Shown: positions 24,647 through 32,103 of the stretch, piece by piece
Position numbering within the stretch: position 1 is the stretch's first letter
Layout of the letters: every line of letters begins with the position of its first letter
Position numbers and translations under genes: made by a program
Assembly (NCBI GenBank): GCA_913063055.1
Contig: CAJXZK010000003.1
Coordinates: 1-47,971, forward strand
Source: an uncultured bacterium
Lineage (GTDB): Bacteria; Cyanobacteriota; Vampirovibrionia; Obscuribacterales; Obscuribacteraceae
Reading direction: 5' to 3'
DNA length: 47,971 nucleotides
The notes under the pieces: model-generated
What the model saw: the letters and a program-made list of their open reading frames with translations, nothing else
The model's database searches: none
Told to the model about the DNA's origin: nothing

Positions 24647-25548
24647 AAACCAAGGAAAATACGCAATCTAGCCACTGCAGCGAGTCAGTTAAGACGGTTG
24701 AGTCAGTTGAGACAGTTACTGTTGCTACAAAGCGTATTGAGGCTTCGACTTGTCGCGATTTTGAAGATGTACTTGCTGTTGAAGAACCCTTAGAGATCCA
24801 TGTTTCTGTTCAGGCTAATTCTGGAGAGGCCAATTCTTGCCATGACACAGTCCAGTCGGTGGCTGTCACCATGCGCACACCGGGAGCCGACAAAGAGTTA
24901 GCTGCTGGATTTTTGTTCACCGAAGGAATAATCTCGCAGGCCGAGCAGATTGCCGAAATCATCAACGACAAGTGCAATGTTGTAATTGTCGCCCTTAAAG
25001 TTGGCGTCGAACTTGACGCCAAGCTCTTTGAACGCCATTCGTTTGTGGCTTCTAGTTGTGGTGTCTGTGGCAAAAAATCAATTGCTGCAGTGAAGGTGAA
25101 ACGCCACTATCAAACAAACCCAGGCCAGCCTGTGGTCTCCTTCCCGACTATTGACGGCCTTGCTGCCACCATGCGACAGGCCCAGTCTTCTTTTGATTCT
25201 ACTGGCGGCATTCATGCTTCGGCTTTATTCAATAGCAAGGGTGAGCTTCTGGCCTTGCACGAAGACGTTGGCCGCCACAATGCTCTCGATAAAGTAATTG
25301 GCTCGCAGTTTTTAGCCGGGCGATTGCCTTTGAATGAGAGCATTTTGATGGTCAGTGGTCGCGCTAGTTTTGAGTTGGTGCAGAAGGCCTCTCATGCTGG
25401 CATTCCCATCTTGGTGGCGGTTGGTGCGCCGTCGAGCCTGGCTGTCAGCCTGGCTCAAGAGTGTGGCATGACGCTAATAGGATTTGCGCGCGATGGCCGC
25501 TTTAATATTTACACTGGCACTGAGCGTATCGTAACTAGTGGTTTTTGA
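24643..25548 (+). CDS. fdhD: FdhD sulfurtransferase, formate dehydrogenase accessory protein
   Basis: 301-aa FdhD. It receives sulfur from IscS and passes it to the molybdenum cofactor of formate dehydrogenases, which need the sulfido ligand for activity. The catalytic CxxC is C139/C142 in SSCGVCGKKS. Further family blocks are ELAAGFLFTEGII, HEDVGRHNALDKVIG and SGRASFELVQKA. The N-terminal 35 residues are Ser/Thr/Val-rich and not conserved. Start GTG overlaps the preceding stop by 4 bp (GTGA), so it is translationally coupled to its probable client enzyme. Confidence 0.95.
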   Translation: MKTKENTQSSHCSESVKTVESVETVTVATKRIEASTCRDFEDVLAVEEPLEIHVSVQANSGEANSCHDTVQSVAVTMRTPGADKELAAGFLFTEGIISQAEQIAEIINDKCNVVIVALKVGVELDAKLFERHSFVASSCGVCGKKSIAAVKVKRHYQTNPGQPVVSFPTIDGLAATMRQAQSSFDSTGGIHASALFNSKGELLALHEDVGRHNALDKVIGSQFLAGRLPLNESILMVSGRASFELVQKASHAGIPILVAVGAPSSLAVSLAQECGMTLIGFARDGRFNIYTGTERIVTSGF

Positions 25549-25599
25549 AAGAGCGAATTTTTCAGTAATTAGAAGCAGCGAAATAGACAGAGGCAAGAG

Positions 25600-26574
25600 A
25601 TGCAAGCAGAAGTGAAACGACGCAAGATTGGTAATACACAGCTAGAAGTTGCTCCCTTAGCCTTTGGTGGCAATGTTTTTGGTTGGACAATTGATGAGCC
25701 CACATCGTTTGAATTGCTTGATGGTTTTGTCGATGCCGGGCTCAATTTAGTCGATACTGCTGATGTCTATTCCGCCTGGAAAGAAGGAAACGTTGGTGGC
25801 GAGTCTGAGACTATCATTGGTAAGTGGTTCAAGCGCAGTGGTAAGCGCAACAAAGTTGTGCTCGCTACTAAGTGTGGCTTTGATGGCAGCACTGATAAGA
25901 AAAATCTCTCAGCAGCGCACATACACAAAGCTGTCGATGCCTCGCTAAAGCGCCTGCAAACAGACCACATTGATTTATATCAAGCCCACGTTGACGATGA
26001 TAAAGTGCCCCTGGAAGAAACTCTGGAAGCTTTTGATCAATTGATCAAAGCGGGAAAAGTAGGAGCAATTGGAGCATCCAATTATTCGGCGGCAAGACTT
26101 GCTGAAGCCCTCAAGGTTAGCGAAGAGAACAGTTTCGCTCGTTATCAGTGCTTACAGCCAGAGTACAACTTGTATGCCCGGGCTGGTTACGAGAATGGTT
26201 TAGAAGAGTTATGTGTGAAAGAGAACATCGGTGTGATTTCTTATTTCTCTCTAGCTCGCGGTTTTCTTTCTGGCAAATATCGCTCCGAAGAGGATCTGGC
26301 CCAGAGTGCGCGTGGGGAAGGGGTGAAGACTTATCTCAATGAAAGAGGCTTCCGCATATTGGCCGCTCTTGATCAGTTGGCCAAAGAGTATTCTTCCAAA
26401 CCCTCTCGCATTGCTCTGGCTTGGCTCATTGCTCGGCCGAGTATTACAGCGCCAATTGCCAGCGCTACTAATATCAATCAGCTTGAAGATTTGATTGCCT
26501 CGACCAAAATCATTCTTGCTCCAGCTGCTATCGAGCTTTTGAATGAAGCAAGCAAAGAGCTTTCGGCTGTTTAG
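25600..26574 (+). CDS. Aldo/keto reductase (YajO/YghZ-like)
   Basis: 324-aa NADPH-dependent aldo/keto reductase of the bacterial voltage-channel-beta/auxin-induced type. The tetrad is D52, Y57 (DTADVYS), K91 (ATKCG) and H130 (YQAHVDDD). The C-terminus SITAPIASATNINQL binds the cofactor phosphate. AGAGG lies about eight bases before ATG. It follows fdhD with a 51-bp gap on the same strand and may belong to that transcript. It is not closely similar to the other reductase at 19923-20759. Substrate unknown. Confidence 0.9.
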   Translation: MQAEVKRRKIGNTQLEVAPLAFGGNVFGWTIDEPTSFELLDGFVDAGLNLVDTADVYSAWKEGNVGGESETIIGKWFKRSGKRNKVVLATKCGFDGSTDKKNLSAAHIHKAVDASLKRLQTDHIDLYQAHVDDDKVPLEETLEAFDQLIKAGKVGAIGASNYSAARLAEALKVSEENSFARYQCLQPEYNLYARAGYENGLEELCVKENIGVISYFSLARGFLSGKYRSEEDLAQSARGEGVKTYLNERGFRILAALDQLAKEYSSKPSRIALAWLIARPSITAPIASATNINQLEDLIASTKIILAPAAIELLNEASKELSAV

Positions 26575-26615
26575 TTTAGGGCGGCTATACTGCCATGCTC
26601 TTCAAGCATTAGGTC

Positions 26616-26978
26616 CTAGTAGATCTCGTGATCTGGATCTGGAAAAAAACTTGGTGCAGTTCGAAACCCAGTATCGCTATATTTCAATACTTCACCTTCC
26701 TTGATCTGCCGTTTGGTATTTCTGTAACAGGCACTAAGACTGGAGTGAAAATTGTCTATCAAGGAATCGTTAGTGTCGTGACTTAGCTCAAAGTCTTCAA
26801 CATCATCAACTGTGATTTCTGTCTGGTAAGGGATGTCGTGCTTAGCCCGGACGGCAAGGTATTTCGTATCAATGTACACAGGATTGTACGGTTCGTCGTG
26901 CCGAGTTAGGAAAATAGCCAAGGGAACGAGGCCTATGAACTCTGCTAACAAGATGATTCTTAGAAAATTGCGAAGCAT
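26616..26978 (-). CDS. Membrane-anchored SAF-like domain protein
   Basis: 120-aa protein with one N-terminal membrane segment (FLRIILLAEFIGLVPLAIFL). The short extracytoplasmic part reads like a SAF domain: AVRAKHDIPYQTEITVDDVE, then a central YRNTKRQIKEGEVLKY. SAF domains occur in CpaB, FlgA and sialic-acid synthases, but no pilus or flagellar gene is nearby. It has its own promoter candidate (27014-27043). Real gene likely, function unknown. Confidence 0.6.
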   Translation of the reverse strand: MLRNFLRIILLAEFIGLVPLAIFLTRHDEPYNPVYIDTKYLAVRAKHDIPYQTEITVDDVEDFELSHDTNDSLIDNFHSSLSACYRNTKRQIKEGEVLKYSDTGFRTAPSFFPDPDHEIY

Positions 26979-27013
26979 TGGTCACATGAGCTCTTTGCAT
27001 TAGAAGTAGTTTT

Positions 27014-27043
27014 AAGATAAATACAACGCCAACGCAGAGTCAA
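27014..27043 (-). promoter_or_regulatory. Sigma70-type promoter for the SAF-like gene
   Basis: On the minus strand TTGACT (27043-27038) and TATCTT (27019-27014) are separated by 18 bp. The predicted start of transcription is about 30 bp before ATG 26978. Confidence 0.6.
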
Positions 27044-27073
27044 TACGTACAACACGAGCTGAGATCCGCATGC

Positions 27074-27490
27074 TTAGCACCACGGATTGAGGACTTTGAG
27101 GTCGTCGAATGCAAAGTCTTTGACGTTCCGCGTTACGATGGTCATGCTGTGAACTATTGCTGTGGCCGCAATCAGTGCGTCTCTGTCTGAGCGCTTATCT
27201 GGGACATGCATTTTCGCGCATGTTCGCGCAACTGCTGTGTCTACCGGGAGGATGCGATCTGCAAACGTAGGCAATACGTAATCTTCAAGCCAGATTCTTA
27301 GAAGTCTTCCTTGAGCTATATCTTTTCTTTCAATTAGTAGAACGCCAATTTCAAGTTCTAATACAGAGATGCTTGAGAGAAATAGAGTCGAGTGCGGAGT
27401 GACTTTAGCCCAGCTTAAGACGTGTTTGTTTGCTTTGCTGCTTTTCGTCTTGCGCATCTCTGAAACTACATTTGTGTCTAGCAAATACAT
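27074..27490 (-). CDS. VapC-type PIN-domain toxin
   Basis: 138-aa PIN-domain ribonuclease toxin. Acidic site residues are D5 (LLDTNVVSE), E45 (SVLELEIG), D102/D104 (KRSDRDALIAATA) and D125 (TRNVKDF), the full set for metal-dependent RNA cleavage. VapC toxins cut tRNA or rRNA and are blocked by the cognate antitoxin. Its ATG shares one base with the antitoxin stop (TGATG), so translation is coupled. Confidence 0.93.
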   Translation of the reverse strand: MYLLDTNVVSEMRKTKSSKANKHVLSWAKVTPHSTLFLSSISVLELEIGVLLIERKDIAQGRLLRIWLEDYVLPTFADRILPVDTAVARTCAKMHVPDKRSDRDALIAATAIVHSMTIVTRNVKDFAFDDLKVLNPWC

Positions 27491-27747
27491 CAGGACAAAT
27501 CTGCTGGATGAAAAACATTATCTTCCAGTTTCGGCGGCTCAAATTCGACATTTTCCATACCAGGCATTGCCAGCAGGTCTATGATGTTCAATGTCTTTCC
27601 TGTCAACTTCCTATAGTCTTCAATTGTTAGTAGCACGTGAGCCGGTTTGCCCCTGTCAGTTATGAACACAGGACCTTTTTTTGCTGCTTTTTTTGCTTTA
27701 CTCGAGTCCTGGTTGAATTCCCTACTCGAGAGTGTTGTGAAGTTCAC
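27490..27747 (-). CDS. Phd/YefM-family antitoxin
   Basis: 85-aa antitoxin. The N-terminal DNA-binding and dimerisation domain is typical of Phd/YefM (SREFNQDSSKAKKAAKKGPV, then FITDRGKPAHVLLTIEDYRKL). The C-terminal tail, rich in Pro and acidic residues, should wrap the toxin. Start is GTG 27747 with GAGG eight bases upstream. A Phd-type antitoxin with a PIN toxin is a known mixed pairing. The operator at 27771-27800 supports self-repression. Confidence 0.9.
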   Translation of the reverse strand: MNFTTLSSREFNQDSSKAKKAAKKGPVFITDRGKPAHVLLTIEDYRKLTGKTLNIIDLLAMPGMENVEFEPPKLEDNVFHPADLS

Positions 27748-27770
27748 TCGCCCATCCTCAGCTATTCTTA

Positions 27771-27800
27771 GGCTAATGTAGGTATGTTACTACATTAGCC
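27771..27800 (-). promoter_or_regulatory. Toxin-antitoxin operator palindrome
   Basis: Perfect 11-bp inverted repeat (ggctaatgtag, ctacattagcc) with 8-bp spacer, 23 bp before the antitoxin start. It covers the -10 (TAACAT, 27789-27784) and the promoter spacer, so antitoxin binding should block transcription. Confidence 0.85.
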
Positions 27801-27813
27801 GGCTGGTTGGCAA
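27784..27813 (-). promoter_or_regulatory. Promoter of the toxin-antitoxin operon
   Basis: On the minus strand, -35 TTGCCA (27813-27808) and -10 TAACAT (27789-27784) are spaced by 18 bp and overlap the operator palindrome. Confidence 0.65.
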
Positions 27814-27957
27814 GCGCTGTTATTGGTGCGCAGTACATCTGGCGGCACGTTAAGAGGTATTGTCTGTTCTTTCGGTCGCTCCTAATTTTCCACCACCCAC
27901 CGTTAATTGATTGTGTAAACGAGGTTCCGGAAAGGATATTTAAGGAGTCGAAGGTTT

Positions 27958-28749
27958 ATGAATTATAAGCTCGGCGCACAGTTTGCCCTTTCTTTGTCAC
28001 TGCTTATTGCCTCTGTCTATTGTTGCCAGAATGCCCAGGCGGAGCAGTATCGACAAGCTGATGTGCAAGCTGCCATTAAGGAGCTTTCTAGCGAAGATCA
28101 ATGGGCTCGCAAGAGCGCAGGCTTTCATCTAAGCGAGATGGGGCCTACTGCTAAAGATGCTGTGCCCGCCCTTACTCAGGTTTTGCTCAGTGATAATTTT
28201 GCTGGAGCGAAAGGCGAGGCTTCTAACGCTCTCGGGCACATTGGCCCTGATGCTGCCCCGGCCATACCGGCATTGATTGCCTTCTTGCGCAGTGCTGATG
28301 GCGGATATGAAAGAACCTATGCCGCTTCAGCCCTCGGTAGTATCGCCAGAAAACCAGAACTGTGTGTACCGGCTTTAATCGAAACAGTGCAAAACGATTC
28401 TGAGCCGGTGGTGCGACAGCTTGCCGCCCGTGCTCTTGGTGATTTTGGTGCGGAGGCCAAAGCGGCGGTGCCGGTGTTAATCGAATCAATCAAGAACGGT
28501 GACAGAGACATGCGCGAGGCGGCAGCCAATGGCTTAGAGCGCATTCCCTGCGCTGCTAAAGATGTGCCAGCGCTGACAGCACTGCTTGGCGATGAAATTG
28601 ATTCTGCTCGCCTCGCAGCCGCTAAGTCGATTGCTGGTGCCGCTTCAGAAGCCGTCGCTGCTGTACCAAAACTGAACGAACTACTCGCTGATAGCAATCC
28701 TAGTGTCAGAGCGGCTGCTGCTGCTGCCATCGCAAAAATTAAGCAGTGA
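27958..28749 (+). CDS. Exported HEAT-repeat protein
   Basis: 263 aa with a signal peptide (ALSLSLLIASVYCCQNAQA, cleavage near QAEQY). About six HEAT or PBS-lyase-like HEAT repeats follow, with the recurrent A.PAL...L.....VR..AA.ALG.IG pattern, for example AAPAIPALIAFLRSADGGYE and AVPVLIESIKNGDRDMREAA. It is a protein-binding scaffold outside the cytoplasm, partner unknown. AAGGAG lies ten bases before ATG. It is convergent with the HtrA-like protease gene, with stops about 8 bp apart. Confidence 0.88.
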   Translation: MNYKLGAQFALSLSLLIASVYCCQNAQAEQYRQADVQAAIKELSSEDQWARKSAGFHLSEMGPTAKDAVPALTQVLLSDNFAGAKGEASNALGHIGPDAAPAIPALIAFLRSADGGYERTYAASALGSIARKPELCVPALIETVQNDSEPVVRQLAARALGDFGAEAKAAVPVLIESIKNGDRDMREAAANGLERIPCAAKDVPALTALLGDEIDSARLAAAKSIAGAASEAVAAVPKLNELLADSNPSVRAAAAAAIAKIKQ

Positions 28750-28756
28750 ATTTCCT

Positions 28757-30034
28757 CTACTCGATTGCTTTGATTGGTCGAGAGAGTAAGTCTATATAGT
28801 TACTTGTGGAGGTCAGTTTAGTTGGGGTGAAGTCTTTGCCTAAGCTTAGACGGAGCAGTGACGGTTGCATGGGCGTATTGGTGCCTGGCCATAGAGTTGT
28901 GGCATCTAATCTAGTGCCGTTGAGGCGGATGGGGCGCACCAATATTTCATGACTGCCGCGTTGATACTCTGCTTTCAGCAGGACTTCCCATGGTTTTTCC
29001 TCGCGCAGAACAGTAACAGTTTGGTAGCGTATGTGGGCTGAATTTACCGTATCACCAAAGGCTGAACGAAGTCCGGGGCCAACTCCAGAGAGTGAGCCCA
29101 GTGAATATTCTCGTTCTTTGAGCTGGCGCTCCATTAGCCCGCTAAGGGCAGCGCGTGCTCGTTCTCTAGTGGTTTCTGCAGCAGGCAAGAATTGTCTCAA
29201 GGTCTCGACTGGAATTGCATGGCTCTCTTTGTTAGCCCATTCACCAATGCGGCCCGTTCTCAGTACTCCCACCACCTTGCCTTGCATGTCTAAGAGCGGT
29301 CCCCCTGAATTTCCCGGGGCTACATTCATTGCCAAATTTATTCGATCTTTTAGCGGCATTGCTGGGCTGGCTTGGGTGCTATCGATTAGATGGCCTTTTG
29401 ACAGATAAAGTTTGTTCCAGCCGTGCGGGTGGCCCAGTGCCACAAGGGTACTTGCTTCACTTTGGCTGGCAGAGGTAAGCATCGGATTGCTACCTAGTTC
29501 TAATGGTTTGAATGCTCTTCTAGCTCCCGACCCTGCGATTTGCAATAGTGCCAGGTCGTTTTCTTTGTCGACTTTTACTACAGATGCTGCAAATAGGCGA
29601 CCTTTAGAATTTATCACCGAGATATCCACTGCATCATCGACGACATGGTGATTAGTTATGAGCATTCCTGGTCTAACAGCAAATGCTGTTCCTTTTCCCG
29701 TCCTCTCTGTGCCGCGCACAATCTCAATTTTGCCGACCGACTCGGTTCCCCGGCTGTAAAGCTTGGCGAGGGGAGATGACCTACTCATTAGCAAGGCCGA
29801 GTCGACTTGAGCTGCTTCACCAAATTTCAGTAATGGAATTAGAATTTCAGTGGCATTCTCTGCCGCCTGTAGTCTCAGGCTGCGACCTCTCATGGCCACT
29901 ATTACGGCTAGAGAAGTTGCTGCAATTCCCACCCCTGAAGCCGTCTCGATTGGATGCTCAGATAGAGCCAAAGAGGCTTCTGTCAGCCAACTAGGCTGAG
30001 GTTTGGATGAATGAGGTTGTTGGATTTGATCCAC
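28757..30034 (-). CDS. Membrane-anchored HtrA-like serine protease
   Basis: 425-aa trypsin-like protease. One membrane segment (about 32-49, SGVGIAATSLAVIVAMR) anchors it. The S1C-type domain (about 95-275) has catalytic H130 (ITNHHVV), D160 (ENDLALLQ) and S243 (APGNSGGPLLD). The C-terminal 150 residues do not show a clear PDZ domain, unlike DegP or DegS, and may be a different regulatory or substrate-binding region. Likely role is quality control or signalling proteolysis outside the cytoplasm. Monocistronic. Confidence 0.88.
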   Translation of the reverse strand: MDQIQQPHSSKPQPSWLTEASLALSEHPIETASGVGIAATSLAVIVAMRGRSLRLQAAENATEILIPLLKFGEAAQVDSALLMSRSSPLAKLYSRGTESVGKIEIVRGTERTGKGTAFAVRPGMLITNHHVVDDAVDISVINSKGRLFAASVVKVDKENDLALLQIAGSGARRAFKPLELGSNPMLTSASQSEASTLVALGHPHGWNKLYLSKGHLIDSTQASPAMPLKDRINLAMNVAPGNSGGPLLDMQGKVVGVLRTGRIGEWANKESHAIPVETLRQFLPAAETTRERARAALSGLMERQLKEREYSLGSLSGVGPGLRSAFGDTVNSAHIRYQTVTVLREEKPWEVLLKAEYQRGSHEILVRPIRLNGTRLDATTLWPGTNTPMQPSLLRLSLGKDFTPTKLTSTSNYIDLLSRPIKAIE

Positions 30035-30247
30035 TGCAAACCTGCGAGGTCGTGGGATGGTCTAGAAGCTACTAGTGGTTAGCGATAAGCTCGCCAATTT
30101 ACTATCTAGCCAACATTATGCCGTGCGGCAATTGGCTTTTTCTGGGCTTTGACTTAGTGGAAATGCCTTTAGATTCCGAACCTTTTTTCCTTCACCGGGT
30201 TAAGTTGGAAATTGCAAGTTGACTAGCAGTGATTGAAGGCAGTAACT

Positions 30248-31597
30248 TCATGTTTCTGCCAGCGGCGCGTACTCTTCTTCGCTCAGGCCAAAGGTCCAGG
30301 CTACTGCCTGGCGGGCCCGCATCATATTCGGTGGCACACGCAAGAAATATTCTTTAATAGTGCCGTCTGGTTCTGGGGTGGAGTTTTGTACCCGTACTAC
30401 GAGAATAGGCTCATCGCTAGCCAGGTTCATGCGATAGAGTATGCCGCAGTGATCCTGGTGGATTTTTATTACCCGACCTTCGCGCAGATAGTTGTCTAGG
30501 CCATAGCGTTCAATCAAGACTCTTCGCACTTCGGCGTTGGGTTCCGACTCGATTAGGTCGAAAGTGAGGGGCTCGGGTAAGAGCACGACATAGGCTGGCA
30601 CCAGTACTCCATGCCAGGCATAGATGCCCCAGCCATCGCGAAACTTCATGGCCATTGCTGTTTCGTTATGCAGTCGGCTGCGGTTGTCGCGGTGTAGTTC
30701 AACTGGTCTATCGGTCAGAATGCAAATGTTTTCAAAGGGCCACCACCAGCCGCTTGTGCGAGCGAGCTTGGTGAGGCCGTTGAGAGGTTCAGTGCCTTCT
30801 ACACCAATCTGGCTGACAAAATCATAATAGGCCAGCCAGCCGCTATCGTGTTGACCAAAGCCACCGTCCCATTTCTGTAGTCCAGCAAGCACGCCGCTCA
30901 TTGATGGCACCATCTGCCGCAGGGGCTCGGCGACATAGCTCCAAACTTGTTGATGCAAGGGTTTGACTAATTCGTGGTAAACCTGGTCTGCTACTTCAGC
31001 TGAAAGTTTGTTGTCGACGACTGCTTTTACTTTGTCTTCTGCAGTAGCGCGAATTTGCTTATAAACGGCCGCTCCGGCCATCTTGCGCAAGTATTTCCAA
31101 ACATAGATACCGAGATTTTCAGCAAACAAATCTTTGACTTGTTTCTCGATAGCTACGCCATGTTTATCAATAATTTTTTGCGTAGCATTCTGGCGAATAT
31201 TGCGCCGGACAGCCTGCCAGGTCTCGGCCCCAACCATTTCACCGACAGCTTTTAAGCCCTGCTGCCAGACTTTGTCCCAAACGTCTACTTGACCCGTATT
31301 GAGTTGGGCGGGCCAGTCGACATCGCTGTAAAAAAGTTTCATGGCTGTGTTACCCGCCCAGGGCGATTGCAGCCAGATAAAGAGTCGTGGCGGTTCTAAG
31401 CCCGCAGCTTTGTAGGCCTCAATGGCGGCGGCTTCAGCCTCGGCACGGTCGGTGGGTTGGGTGGAGAATCCGTATTCTTTCCACTTAGTCAGGGTATCTT
31501 CAAGAAGGTGCTGGTCCGCTGGTGGCAACCAGAGAATCTTATTGGCGGATTTGTCAGCGTTATCAGTGGAGCCGTTAGCGCTGTCAGTCGATGACAT
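30248..31597 (-). CDS. DUF6745-like protein
   Basis: About 449 aa from ATG 31597; the track starts 14 residues earlier inside the upstream gene. A disordered Ser/Asn N-terminus (about 20 residues) is followed by a helical middle and a C-terminal region that fits DUF6745: RSRLHNETAMAMKFRDGWGI, then AWHGVLVPAYV, and VPPNMMRARQAVAWTFGLSE. The function of this family is unknown. It is translationally coupled to the 117-aa gene upstream (14-bp overlap). GGAGG lies 12 bases before the start. Confidence 0.75.
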   Translation of the reverse strand: MSSTDSANGSTDNADKSANKILWLPPADQHLLEDTLTKWKEYGFSTQPTDRAEAEAAAIEAYKAAGLEPPRLFIWLQSPWAGNTAMKLFYSDVDWPAQLNTGQVDVWDKVWQQGLKAVGEMVGAETWQAVRRNIRQNATQKIIDKHGVAIEKQVKDLFAENLGIYVWKYLRKMAGAAVYKQIRATAEDKVKAVVDNKLSAEVADQVYHELVKPLHQQVWSYVAEPLRQMVPSMSGVLAGLQKWDGGFGQHDSGWLAYYDFVSQIGVEGTEPLNGLTKLARTSGWWWPFENICILTDRPVELHRDNRSRLHNETAMAMKFRDGWGIYAWHGVLVPAYVVLLPEPLTFDLIESEPNAEVRRVLIERYGLDNYLREGRVIKIHQDHCGILYRMNLASDEPILVVRVQNSTPEPDGTIKEYFLRVPPNMMRARQAVAWTFGLSEEEYAPLAET

Positions 31598-31937
31598 CTC
31601 GCGGTGGAGCCTCCGGTACATACTCTCTTTGCTGCACAACGCGATAAACGCCCTCTGGCAGCTGAATTGTGCCGTGTTCTTCGTGCACTAAGTTGCAGCC
31701 GCCCGGTTTGGTAACGACATAGCGCTCGCCTTTGGCGGTGAAGAAAGAAGCTGTATCGGTGCTAATGGCATGGGCGTGGCCGGTGACTTCGCCATATTGC
31801 AATATGATTCGCTTTTCGCACTCTACTTCTCTGGCCTCGGCTGGCAGCTTGTCGATCTTTTGGACAAGCACATCGCCTTGTCTGTAGGTTTGAAATTTGA
31901 CGGCGGGGCGGTCCGCTCGTCCTGTTTTTAGCAGCAT
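31584..31937 (-). CDS. Small protein of unknown function coupled to DUF6745-like gene
   Basis: 117-aa beta-rich cytoplasmic protein: GDVLVQKIDKLPAEAREVEC, EVTGHAHAI and EHGTIQLPEGVYRVVQQREY. The layout suggests a small beta-barrel or double-psi-like fold, but no family is recognised with confidence. AGGAGA lies eight to ten bases before ATG. The stop overlaps the DUF6745-like start by 14 bp, so the two proteins probably act together. Confidence 0.7.
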   Translation of the reverse strand: MLLKTGRADRPAVKFQTYRQGDVLVQKIDKLPAEAREVECEKRIILQYGEVTGHAHAISTDTASFFTAKGERYVVTKPGGCNLVHEEHGTIQLPEGVYRVVQQREYVPEAPPRDVID

Positions 31938-32011
31938 ATAGGTTCTCTCCTATCTCCTAAGTCCAGGAAATTTTGACTAGTAATAATGTGCCCAGTGGCC
32001 GCTGGCTTAAA

Positions 32012-32025
32012 ACCGACCAGTCGGT
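32012..32025. promoter_or_regulatory. ACCGAC/GTCGGT palindrome upstream of the DUF6745 pair
   Basis: ACCGACcaGTCGGT lies 75 bp upstream of the 117-aa gene and is of the size and symmetry of TetR-family operators. No regulator gene is adjacent. Confidence 0.5.
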
Positions 32026-32064
32026 CACGTTTTACAAATCAACACTCCCTCTCTGTTTTGCTCA

Positions 32065-32103
32065 GGTATTTGCTTAGTTATTTGCCTTAGGCATTTGGAT
32101 TAG
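32065..32103. repeat. 13-bp tandem repeat, three copies
   Basis: Units ggtatttgcttag, ttatttgccttag and gcatttggattag directly after the thioredoxin-like gene (the last unit includes its stop codon). Confidence 0.75.

Noticed and set aside
28223-28730. Minus-strand ORFs over the HEAT protein, rich in Ala/Ser
   Set aside because: Composition reflects the antisense of a repetitive Ala-rich gene, with no independent evidence.
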